Positions 1-5,106 of a DNA stretch of 5,106 bases are shown piece by piece. The first letter of the stretch is position 1; each line of letters starts with the position of its first letter. This DNA is from Acidimicrobiia bacterium. GTDB lineage: Bacteria > Actinomycetota > Acidimicrobiia > IMCC26256 > JAENVU01. The stretch covers positions 1-5,106 of the forward strand of contig JADGON010000273.1 of assembly GCA_017882945.1 (NCBI GenBank), given 5' to 3'. The notes below the pieces were generated by a model. The model saw only the letters and a list, made by a program, of their open reading frames with translations, ran no database searches and was not told the origin of the DNA. The translations under genes were made by a program, and so were the position numbers.

Positions 1-461
1 CCCAGCTTCGCGTGAGGGAGCGTGACGACGAGCGTGCCGTCGGACCGGTGGGTCATGTGCGCGGCGTCGAGCGCGCCGAGGTCGACTGACGCGTCGACCG
101 TGCCGTAGCCGCTGTAGATCACCCGGGAACCGGCGATGGCCTCCGGGAGGATGCTCACGTTCTTCTGCACGTCGACCGTCACCGAGAACGTGCCCGATGA
201 GGCGTTGTACGCGGACAGGTTTCGGAGCCGGTGCAGGATCACCGGGGCCGAGCGATCCGTGGTGCTGGTCGAGAAGAGGTTCCCCACGCGGAGCATTCCG
301 CTCGCGAGTGCGAGACCGACGACGAGCAGCAGACCCACCACCGCCAGTGCCAGCACGCTGAACAGTGACGGCCGCCCCCTTCGTCCGCTGTCGACCCGTA
401 CGACCACTTCAGTCGGCTTGGGCGGCCTAGGCGCGGGTCGTTCCTCGGTCAGTGTGGCCAC
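1..461 (-). CDS. DUF4230 domain membrane-anchored protein (3' end cut off by window)
   Basis: The reverse strand is open from a GTG at 461-459 to the left window edge, giving 153 residues with no stop. Residues 1-32 are a Pro/Arg-rich cytoplasmic tail, and residues 33-54 form one hydrophobic helix rich in Leu, Val and Ala. From about residue 74 the protein matches the start of the DUF4230 domain: the segment beginning VILHRLRNLSAYNA, then alternating beta-strand-like residues (GTFSVTVDVQKNV), then a Gly-Tyr-Gly-Thr-Val-Asp-Ala stretch near 118-124. This predicts a single-pass protein with an external domain. The biochemical role of DUF4230 is not known to me. The start is set by an AAGGAG seven bases upstream. 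The start codon is GTG and the gene is partial, so an ATG-based caller would miss it. It is transcribed divergently from the MDMPI-like gene. I am confident of the reading frame and fairly confident of the family. Confidence 0.85.
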   Translation of the reverse strand, partial: MATLTEERPAPRPPKPTEVVVRVDSGRRGRPSLFSVLALAVVGLLLVVGLALASGMLRVGNLFSTSTTDRSAPVILHRLRNLSAYNASSGTFSVTVDVQKNVSILPEAIAGSRVIYSGYGTVDASVDLGALDAAHMTHRSDGTLVVTLPHAKL

Positions 462-468
462 GTCGGTG

Positions 469-474
469 CTCCTT
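469..474 (-). promoter_or_regulatory. Shine-Dalgarno of the DUF4230 gene
   Basis: Read on the reverse strand, this is a full AAGGAG with seven bases between it and the GTG at 461-459. It decides the start of a gene that has no suitable ATG nearby. Confidence 0.75.
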
Positions 475-531
475 GGTCCAGGGGCGCGCGGCGACAGCCG
501 CAGTCCTGTCCAGAACGTCGCCGGCAGGTCC

Positions 532-565
532 CGGGTTCCCCGTGTGACCAAGTGCACCGAACCCG
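532..565. repeat. Inverted repeat in the divergent intergenic region
   Basis: The arms CGGGTTC (532-538) and GAACCCG (559-565) are perfect complements separated by 20 bases. The spacer contains a further possible GTG/CAC pairing (542-544 with 555-557). It could be an operator serving either divergent promoter, or a chance hairpin in GC-rich DNA. Nothing in the sequence identifies a regulator. Confidence 0.25.
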
Positions 566-718
566 TGCGGAACCGACCGCGCGGGCGCGCGTGCTTGCGT
601 CGTCCCTCTCAAGAAGCCCTGGCCCCGGCTCTCGGCGATTCCGGGTCACGGTGTCGATTCGGGCGCGTACGTTCGTCGTTGGAGCAAGAGGTCACGACGA
701 GCCGATGAGGTGGCGACG

Positions 719-1360
719 ATGGACGACGCGAAGACGTGGGACCTGATCCACCGGGAGCGGGCGGCGATGGCCGACACCCTGGCGGCCCTCGAGCCCGATC
801 AGTGGAAGGAGCCGGCGCTCTGCGACGGCTGGACGGTGCACATCACGGCCGGCCACATCTTGGTGGGTGCTGAGCAGACGCCCGCGAAGTTCATGAAGCG
901 CATGGCGGCCAACGGGTTCCGCTTCAACCGGATGATGGATCGCGACTCGCGCCGCGCCGGCACGCTCGCGCCCGATGAGATCATCGAGCGTCTGCGGGCC
1001 ACCACCTCGACGACCAACCGGCCACCCGCGCCGGTGATGACGATGCTCGGTGAGATCGTCGTGCACGGCGAGGACATCCGCCGCCCGTTGGGCATCACGA
1101 GCGACGTGACCCCCGAATCGGTCACCGCGTGCTTGGAGATGTACCAGGACGCGAGCTTCCCGGTGGGCACGAAGAAGCGCATCAACGGCCTGCGCCTCGT
1201 TGCGACCGATGTCGACTGGGCGCACGGCGCCGGTCCGGAAGTCACGGGCACCGGCCTTGCGCTCCTCACGACCATGACCGGACGCGCCGCCGGGTTGCGC
1301 GACCTCGATGGCGGCGGTCTCACCACGTTGAGCGAGCGGATGGCGCCGGCTTTGAAGTGA
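719..1360 (+). CDS. Maleylpyruvate isomerase-like / DinB-fold metalloprotein (mycothiol-dependent family)
   Basis: A 213-residue cytosolic protein of the actinobacterial MDMPI-N/DinB-like type (TIGR03083-like). The N-terminal region (about 5-55) carries the family signature: Trp29 and Pro32, then LCDGWTVHITAGHI at 34-47. The predicted divalent-metal ligands are all present: His46, then Glu112 and His116 in a Glu-x3-His arrangement (GEIVVHGED, 111-119). This corresponds to the His/Glu/His zinc site known for mycothiol-dependent maleylpyruvate isomerase. The segment from about 157 to 213 looks like the C-terminal extra domain. Many members act with mycothiol or bacillithiol-type thiols, but the substrate cannot be read from sequence and true maleylpyruvate isomerase activity is not implied. 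I chose ATG 719 because GAGGTGG (707-713) lies just upstream. GTG 710, three codons earlier, is possible but overlaps that site. The next gene starts 95 bp downstream. Confidence 0.85.
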   Translation: MDDAKTWDLIHRERAAMADTLAALEPDQWKEPALCDGWTVHITAGHILVGAEQTPAKFMKRMAANGFRFNRMMDRDSRRAGTLAPDEIIERLRATTSTTNRPPAPVMTMLGEIVVHGEDIRRPLGITSDVTPESVTACLEMYQDASFPVGTKKRINGLRLVATDVDWAHGAGPEVTGTGLALLTTMTGRAAGLRDLDGGGLTTLSERMAPALK

Positions 1361-1392
1361 CCCGGCATGGTCGGGCTCGACGCTGAGCGGAG

Positions 1393-1421
1393 TCGACGGG
1401 GCGCCGGGGCCGCCGTAGGTT
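1393..1421 (+). promoter_or_regulatory. Possible promoter for the F420-dependent oxidoreductase gene
   Basis: TCGACG (1393-1398) and TAGGTT (1416-1421) are separated by 17 bp. They match the TTGACA / TAnnnT pattern at four of six positions and at the key TA...T positions. A transcript would begin near 1428, about 28 bases before the ATG at 1456. In GC-rich DNA such partial matches arise by chance, so this is tentative. Confidence 0.25.
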
Positions 1422-1444
1422 GCCGGACAGCAGCGGCCGGTCTC

Positions 1445-1450
1445 GAGGAG
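1445..1450 (+). promoter_or_regulatory. Shine-Dalgarno setting the oxidoreductase start
   Basis: GAGGAG lies five bases before ATG 1456. This favours that start over a TTG at 1420, which would add 12 residues unlike the family's N-terminus. Confidence 0.7.
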
Positions 1451-1455
1451 CACGC

Positions 1456-2433
1456 ATGACCCGTCTCGGATACCAGATCCCGAACTTCAACTACCCGGAC
1501 GTCGCGCCCGCTGCGCTCTTCGACACGGTCGCTGCACAAGCCGCCGAGGCGGACCGGTCGGGGTTCGACACGGTGCTGCTGATGGACCACTTCTACCAGC
1601 TGCCGATGCTCGGAGATCCCGACGCCAACATGCTCGAGTGCTACACGACGCTGGGCGCGCTCGCGCGTGAGACGACGACCGTCCGCCTCGGCGCGCTCGT
1701 CACCGGGAACACGTACCGCAACCCGCCCACCCTGGCCAAGATCATCACGGCACTCGACGTGGTATCGGGCGGACGGGCCCAGCTCGGCATCGGAGCCGGT
1801 TGGTTCGAGCTCGAGCACGACTCACTCGGCTTCGAGTTCGGCACGTTCACCGACCGCTTCGAGAAGCTCGAAGAGGCGCTGCAGATCATCCTCCCGATGC
1901 TGCGCGACGAGCGACCGACGCTCGCGGGCAAGCACTACACCGTCAACAAGGCCATCAATCAGCCGGCACCGCTCTCTCGCGTCCCGATCATGATCGGCGG
2001 CGCCGGTGAGAAGAAGACGTTGCGCCTCGTCGCGCAGTACGCCGACGAATCGAACCTGACGTCTCCCGCCGAAGAGATCCCGCGCAAGCTCGACGCGCTG
2101 GCGGGGCACTGCGAGCGCCTCGGACGCGATCGTTCGGAGATCACGGTGACCCAGCACGTGAACGTGTGCATCGCGGAGACGCACGACGACGCGTACGAGG
2201 ACATGGCGCGTTTCCTCGGTGCGCGCGGTCTCGATCTCTCCACGATGGAGCCGGAGCTCCGGGACCAGATCCTGGCCATGGTGATCTGGGGTGATCCAGA
2301 CGAGGTGGGGGAGCGCCTGAGCAGCAACCTCGCGCTCGGGGTCGACGGCTTCACCTGCTCGCTCCCCGGCAACGGCTTCATCCCCGGACGGGTCGAGCTC
2401 CTCGGCCGGACCGCCACCAAGGTCCTCGGGTAG
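1456..2433 (+). CDS. LLM-class F420-dependent oxidoreductase, Rv1855c family (TIGR03560-like)
   Basis: A 325-residue cytosolic protein of the bacterial luciferase-like monooxygenase superfamily, a TIM barrel that typically uses coenzyme F420. The N-terminus begins MTRLGYQIPNF as expected for a first barrel strand. Diagnostic stretches resemble the mycobacterial Rv1855c family: GFDTVLLMDHFYQLPML (36-52), GALVTGNTYRNP (79-90), then DVVSGGR (101-107) and GIGAGWFELEH (111-121) followed by GFEFGTF (125-131). A phosphate-binding-like segment, VPIMIGGAGEKKTL, lies at 176-189. Length and motif order are normal and no key segment is missing. The physiological substrate of this family is not established, and F420 dependence is inferred from the family. 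The start is supported by GAGGAG five bases upstream. Its closeness to a thiol-dependent family gene suggests redox or small-molecule metabolism, but no pathway can be assigned. Confidence 0.92.
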   Translation: MTRLGYQIPNFNYPDVAPAALFDTVAAQAAEADRSGFDTVLLMDHFYQLPMLGDPDANMLECYTTLGALARETTTVRLGALVTGNTYRNPPTLAKIITALDVVSGGRAQLGIGAGWFELEHDSLGFEFGTFTDRFEKLEEALQIILPMLRDERPTLAGKHYTVNKAINQPAPLSRVPIMIGGAGEKKTLRLVAQYADESNLTSPAEEIPRKLDALAGHCERLGRDRSEITVTQHVNVCIAETHDDAYEDMARFLGARGLDLSTMEPELRDQILAMVIWGDPDEVGERLSSNLALGVDGFTCSLPGNGFIPGRVELLGRTATKVLG

Positions 2434-2455
2434 GAGACCCCGGTTCCTCAATGTT

Positions 2456-2482
2456 CCGGCCCCGACCGACCGAGGGGTCCGG
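2456..2482 (+). terminator. Weak hairpin after the oxidoreductase gene
   Basis: CCGG-CCCC (2456-2463) can pair with GGGG-t-CCGG (2474-2482), giving eight base pairs with one bulged T and a 10-base loop. It begins 22 bases after the stop codon. No T-rich tract follows, so it is at best a non-canonical terminator. Confidence 0.25.
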
Positions 2483-2503
2483 CACGGGTGTACGGTCGAC
2501 CCC

Positions 2504-2555
2504 AGGAGCGGCGGACAGATCGTTCTGCTGGTACAGCCACGATCGGTCGTCTCCT
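2504..2555 (+). promoter_or_regulatory. Nested imperfect stem-loop before the membrane protein gene
   Basis: GATCGT (2518-2523) pairs with ACGATC (2539-2544). Inside it, GCTG (2527-2530) pairs with CAGC (2534-2537) around a GTA loop, with TCT opposite C as an internal loop. Outside it, GAC (2514-2516) can pair with GTC (2546-2548), and AGGAG (2504-2508) with CTCCT (2551-2555). The outermost pairing would cover the only Shine-Dalgarno-like sequence and the first base of the presumed TTG start. The 10-bp inner core is clear; the outer pairings are more speculative. It could be an operator, an mRNA structure affecting translation, or part of a longer coding region if the true start lies upstream. 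Confidence 0.35.
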
Positions 2556-3268
2556 TGAGCTTGGCTCCTCCCACCACCCGTGGCGCACCGTTGCTGGTGT
2601 CGCGCCCGCCTGCCGAGGGTGAGCACAGCGGACCGCAGTTCTCGAAGCCCGCAATCCTGCGCGCGGTCGCGCGGCGAGGCCTCCCGAACGTCGTGGAAGC
2701 GACCGTCGTGCCCGCGATCCTCTTCTACGTGCTGGTCGTGACCGTGAGTGGGACTGCGGCGATGATCGGCGCGTTGGCCTGGGCGATGGTCGCAGTGCTC
2801 CGCCGGCTCGTCGCACACCAGCCGATTCCGTCGATCCTCATCTTGGGGACACTGGGCATCGTCGTGCGGACGTTCGTCGGGCTGTTGAGCGGCAGCATGT
2901 TCGCCTACTTCCTGCAGCCCCTCGCTTCCACCGTGGCGCTCGGCGCCCTGTTCCTCGGCTCGGTCGTGGTCGGTCGACCGGTGATCAGTCGCCTCGCGCA
3001 CGACTTCTGCCCGATCTCTCCGGAGGTCGCGAGCCGACCCGCGGTGGTCCGGCTGTTCGTCGGACTCACCGTCCTGTGGGCGGGCGTGCACCTGCTCACC
3101 GCGGCGACGACGTTCGGCATGCTGGTGAGCTTCTCGGTGCCGACGTTCGTGCTCATCAAGACCGTGACGAGCTTCGGCATCACCATCGCCGCGATCGTCT
3201 TCACCGTCTCATGGTCGATCCGAGTCGCCCGCCGGGAGAACCTCGTGTTCGGCGGAGAGTTCGTCTGA
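2555..3268 (+). CDS. Polytopic inner-membrane protein, VC0807-like family (start uncertain)
   Basis: This encodes up to 237 residues. Residues 1-45 are a polar, Pro/Arg-rich N-terminus. About six or seven hydrophobic segments follow, roughly 47-64, 67-82, 92-110, 123-139, 166-186, 188-203 and 205-221. A conserved-looking cytoplasmic loop reads RPVISRLAHDFCP (141-153), and the FYVL, RTFVGLLSGS and YFLQP stretches resemble the VC0807-type family of small integral membrane proteins. I recall that family only loosely, so the name is tentative and the function is unknown. The start is a problem: TTG 2555 has no Shine-Dalgarno sequence. Other in-frame candidates are TTG 2561, TTG 2591 and GTG 2597, all without a good site, and the frame stays open upstream to at least 2429. 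The gap to the preceding stop is 121 bp and to the DUF2252 start 118 bp. Confidence 0.75.
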   Translation: MSLAPPTTRGAPLLVSRPPAEGEHSGPQFSKPAILRAVARRGLPNVVEATVVPAILFYVLVVTVSGTAAMIGALAWAMVAVLRRLVAHQPIPSILILGTLGIVVRTFVGLLSGSMFAYFLQPLASTVALGALFLGSVVVGRPVISRLAHDFCPISPEVASRPAVVRLFVGLTVLWAGVHLLTAATTFGMLVSFSVPTFVLIKTVTSFGITIAAIVFTVSWSIRVARRENLVFGGEFV

Positions 3269-3314
3269 CCGGGTGAGCGACTCAACTCCCTCGGCGCATC
3301 TCGCGGTCGGACGA

Positions 3315-3333
3315 GTCACCCGAATCGGGTGAC
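3315..3333. promoter_or_regulatory. 19-bp perfect palindrome upstream of the DUF2252 gene
   Basis: GTCACCCGA and TCGGGTGAC are perfect 9-bp complements around a single central A (3324). The element lies 46 bp after the membrane protein stop and 53 bp before the DUF2252 ATG. The length and symmetry suit a dimeric repressor operator. As RNA it would also fold, with a 3-base loop and 8-bp stem, but no T tract follows, so a terminator is less likely. The regulator is unknown. Confidence 0.45.
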
Positions 3334-3375
3334 GACGGGGCTCGTGCCCGGTGCGACGATGGTGGGGAGACGACG

Positions 3376-3383
3376 AAGGGGAG
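3376..3383 (+). promoter_or_regulatory. Shine-Dalgarno deciding the DUF2252 start
   Basis: AAGGGGAG precedes ATG 3387, with the AAGG core seven bases from the start codon. It lies inside the 12-residue extension that a GTG start at 3351 would create, and so argues against that longer form. Confidence 0.65.
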
Positions 3384-3386
3384 ACG

Positions 3387-4802
3387 ATGGCTTCGGAAGC
3401 GGTTGACCACCTGACGCCAGAGGCCCGGGCCGCGCGGGGGCGAGCAGCCCGAGCCGCGGTTCCCCGGGCGAGCCACGCGGGCTGGGAAGCTCCGTCGGCG
3501 CGCAAGAGCCCGGTCGAGGTGCTGAAGGACCAGGCGAAGTCGCGGGTCGCGGAGCTGATCCCGATCCGGCACGCGCGGATGACCGCGTCGGCGTTCGCGT
3601 TCTACCGGGGAGCCGCCGCGGTGATGGCTGCGGACCTCGCGACCACGCTGAGCTCGGGGCTGACGGTCCAGTGCTGTGGCGACGCGCACCTCGCCAACTT
3701 CGGCGGGTTCGCGGCCCCTGACCGCACGCTCGTGTTCGACATCAACGACTTCGACGAGACGGCTCCGGGCCCGTGGGAATGGGACGTCAAGCGCCTCGTC
3801 ACGAGCTTCGAGATCGCCGCGCGAGCCCGCGAGTTCGACAAGAAGGTCCGCCGCCAGATCGTCGAGGGAACCGCGCGCGCGTACCGGGACGCGATGCACG
3901 AGTACGCCGGCATGGGAAACCTCGACCTCTGGTACACGCGCCTGGACGAGTCGGACGTGTACGGGCGCTGGAACGACCGGGTTTCGCCGGCCGCGCTGAA
4001 GCGCTTTCAGAAGAACGTTGCCAAGGCGCGCGCGAAGGACAGCCTCAAGGCCTTCACGAAGCTCACCGAGGACGTGGATGGCAGCCGGCGCATCATCAGC
4101 GATCCCCCGCTCATCGTCCGGCTCGAAGATCTGGCATCGGGCGTCGAGGCCGACAAGGTGTTCGAGGTCCTGCGCATGTGGTTCCGCGGCTACCGGCAGA
4201 GCCTGCAACCTGATCGGCGCATCCTGCTCGAGTCGTTCGAGCTCGTGGACGTCGCCCGCAAGGTCGTGGGCGTCGGCAGCGTCGGCACGAGGTGCTGGAT
4301 CGCGTTCCTCCGAGGTCGCGATGACGGTGACCCGTTGTTCCTCCAGATCAAGGAGGCCGAGGCCTCGGTGCTCGAGCCGTACGTGGGGAAGAGCGCGTAC
4401 CAGAACCACGGTCGCCGAGTGGTCGAGGGGCAGCGGATCACCCAGACGTCGAGCGACATCTTCCTCGGCTGGGACCGCGCCGCCGGTCTCACCGGCGAAG
4501 ACCGCGACTTCTACGTGCGCCAGCTGTGGGACGGGAAGATGTCCGCTCAGATCGAGCTGATGGAGCCGGAGGCGCTCGGGATCTACGGGGAGATCTGTGC
4601 CTCGACCCTGGCCCGTGCACACGCGCGATCGGGGGATCGCGTGGCGATCTCGTCCTATCTGGGCACGGGCAGCGCGTTCGATCGGGCGATCGCGAGCTTC
4701 GCGGTCGCGTATGCGGACCAGAACCAACGCGACTACGAGGCTGTGGTCGCGGCCATCAAGTCCGGCGAGCTCGAAGCCGACGCAAGCGAGATGGCCGGCT
4801 GA
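3387..4802 (+). CDS. DUF2252 family protein, kinase-like fold
   Basis: A 471-residue, soluble-looking protein with all the conserved DUF2252 blocks: FAFYRGAAAVMAADLA (70-85), CGDAHLANFGGF (97-108), FDINDFDET (117-125), GPWEWDVKRL (128-137) and, late in the chain, GVGSVGTRCW (295-304) followed by LQIKEAEAS (319-327). GDAHLAN resembles the catalytic HGDxHxxN loop of aminoglycoside-phosphotransferase-type kinases. Asp118 and Asp121 sit where a metal-binding Asp would be expected. The Gly-rich GxGSxG plus Lys322 resembles an ATP-binding loop and its lysine. All of these residues are intact, so an active nucleotide-dependent enzyme is plausible, but no substrate is known. The N-terminal 30 residues are Ala/Arg-rich and poorly defined. 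The start is fixed by AAGGGGAG upstream, and a palindrome lies 53 bp before the ATG. The gene ends 15 bp from the stop of the convergent GGDEF gene. Family assignment is firm; the kinase interpretation is inference. Confidence 0.92.
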   Translation: MASEAVDHLTPEARAARGRAARAAVPRASHAGWEAPSARKSPVEVLKDQAKSRVAELIPIRHARMTASAFAFYRGAAAVMAADLATTLSSGLTVQCCGDAHLANFGGFAAPDRTLVFDINDFDETAPGPWEWDVKRLVTSFEIAARAREFDKKVRRQIVEGTARAYRDAMHEYAGMGNLDLWYTRLDESDVYGRWNDRVSPAALKRFQKNVAKARAKDSLKAFTKLTEDVDGSRRIISDPPLIVRLEDLASGVEADKVFEVLRMWFRGYRQSLQPDRRILLESFELVDVARKVVGVGSVGTRCWIAFLRGRDDGDPLFLQIKEAEASVLEPYVGKSAYQNHGRRVVEGQRITQTSSDIFLGWDRAAGLTGEDRDFYVRQLWDGKMSAQIELMEPEALGIYGEICASTLARAHARSGDRVAISSYLGTGSAFDRAIASFAVAYADQNQRDYEAVVAAIKSGELEADASEMAG

Positions 4803-4808
4803 CGAGGC

Positions 4809-4827
4809 GTCGGTCTCTCAGACCGGC
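4809..4827. terminator. Hairpin at the convergent gene junction
   Basis: CGGTCT (4811-4816) and AGACCG (4820-4825) pair perfectly around a CTC loop. The stem extends by a G-T and a G-C pair to 4809-4827. It starts seven bases after the DUF2252 stop and overlaps the stop codon of the opposing GGDEF gene (4818-4820). Its position suits a shared bidirectional terminator, but neither strand has a T tract, so intrinsic termination is unproven. Confidence 0.4.
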
Positions 4828-5106
4828 TGGGTCACCGCCTGCTCGACCCGGTTGCGGCCGAGCTGCTTCGCCCGGTAGAGCGCTTCGTCGGCTTCCTTCA
4901 GGACGTCGCTCGCCGACCGGCTCTCGCCCGCGTTCAAGATCGCGAGCCCCGCGCTGATGGTCAGCACACCGAGCGGGGTCTCCGCATGCGGAGTGGCGAG
5001 CCGTTGGATGCCCAAGCGCATGCGCTCGACCGCGATGGTTCCGGTGTCGAGGGACTGCTCAGGGAAGATGCAGAGGAACTCTTCGCCGCCGTATCGGTAG
5101 AGCGCG
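4818..5106 (-). CDS. GGDEF domain protein, C-terminal part (likely diguanylate cyclase; 5' end cut off)
   Basis: The reverse strand is open from the right window edge to a TGA at 4820-4818, giving 95 residues of a C-terminus. The visible part starts ALYRYGGEEF, which contains the GGEEF active-site signature. TISAGLA and then the closing motif ADEALYRAKQLGRNRV follow, before a short tail. These are hallmarks of an active GGDEF domain, which makes cyclic di-GMP from two GTP. The expected inhibitory RxxD site would lie just beyond the window and cannot be judged. The N-terminal sensor or membrane region is also missing. An in-frame ATG at 5021-5019 lies downstream of the GGEEF signature and is an internal methionine, not the start. 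The gene converges on the DUF2252 gene with 15 bp between stops. Confidence 0.93.
   Translation of the reverse strand, partial: ALYRYGGEEFLCIFPEQSLDTGTIAVERMRLGIQRLATPHAETPLGVLTISAGLAILNAGESRSASDVLKEADEALYRAKQLGRNRVEQAVTQPV

Larger units (their letters stand above)
462..718. other. Divergent intergenic region, expected to hold two promoters
   Basis: These 257 bp separate the leftward DUF4230 gene from the rightward MDMPI-like gene, so both promoters should lie here. I see no convincing -35/-10 pair for either direction. The best rightward -10-like hexamer is TACGTT at 668-673, but it has no recognisable -35 partner. The region contains a 7-bp inverted repeat (listed separately) and a direct repeat CGATTC at 636-641 and 655-660. 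The short reading frames that cross it are poor coding candidates because none has a ribosome binding site or a recognisable protein. Confidence 0.6.

Noticed and set aside
136..708. Forward 190-residue open frame
   Set aside because: It overlaps the DUF4230 gene on the other strand, is rich in Arg, Ser and Thr in the way of GC-rich shadow frames, has no ribosome binding site and matches no family.
1106..1125. Imperfect palindrome sharing a 10-mer with the 3315-3333 palindrome
   Set aside because: It lies within the coding sequence for Val-Thr-Pro-Glu-Ser-Val-Thr, its arms do not align with those of the intergenic site, and chance plus codon bias explains it.
1361..1375. CCCG/CGGG hairpin immediately after the MDMPI-like gene stop
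   Set aside because: Only four base pairs and no T tract; not adequate for a terminator call.
799..1818. Reverse-strand 339-residue open frame across the MDMPI and oxidoreductase genes
   Set aside because: It crosses two recognised genes and the gap between them, and its composition is that of a shadow frame.
2463..2473. Short tandem CGAC-like repeat
   Set aside because: Fewer than three units, in the loop of a weak hairpin; too short to call a repeat element.
3351..3386. Longer GTG start for the DUF2252 protein
   Set aside because: The Shine-Dalgarno AAGGGGAG lies inside this extension and points to ATG 3387; the added residues are not family-like.
4622..4693. GATC-rich hairpin (CGCGATC/GATCGCG) and a GCGATCGC octamer
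   Set aside because: Both are within the DUF2252 coding region, where frequent Arg, Ala, Ile and Asp codons produce such strings. There is no array or intergenic context.
3282..4727. Reverse-strand 481-residue open frame opposite the DUF2252 gene
   Set aside because: It mirrors almost exactly a gene with unmistakable conserved motifs. The Arg/Asp/His-rich translation is typical of antisense frames in GC-rich DNA, so I do not read it as an overlapping gene.

Overview
This is a GC-rich window, and every reading frame strongly prefers G or C at the third codon position. It reads as ordinary chromosomal DNA from an actinobacterium (Actinomycetota). Two genes support this independently. One is a maleylpyruvate-isomerase-like protein of the mycothiol-dependent type, and the other is an F420-dependent luciferase-like oxidoreductase of the Rv1855c family. 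Both cofactors are characteristic of Actinomycetota. I cannot name the genus. No RNA gene, mobile element, CRISPR array or attachment site is visible.

Layout. A leftward gene for a DUF4230 membrane-anchored protein runs off the left edge (1-461, GTG start). A 257-bp divergent intergenic region follows. Four rightward genes come next: the MDMPI/DinB-type metalloprotein (719-1360), the F420-dependent oxidoreductase (1456-2433), a polytopic membrane protein resembling the VC0807 family (about 2555-3268) and a DUF2252 kinase-like protein (3387-4802). Gaps of 95, 121 and 118 bp separate them. At the right end, a leftward gene with the C-terminal half of a GGDEF domain (GGEEF signature) converges on the DUF2252 gene. 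Only 15 bp lie between the two stop codons, and a small hairpin sits over the junction.

How the genes relate. The wide gaps argue against one tight operon. The first two rightward genes could share cofactor-based redox or thiol chemistry, but nothing shows that they act in one pathway. The membrane protein, DUF2252 and GGDEF genes look like unrelated neighbours.

Most noteworthy points. The motif order in the DUF2252 protein looks like a circularly permuted kinase fold. The membrane protein gene lacks a Shine-Dalgarno sequence and has a nested stem-loop immediately before its presumed TTG start. A perfect 19-bp palindrome lies upstream of the DUF2252 gene. I found no convincing evidence for a new defence, mobile or biosynthetic system.
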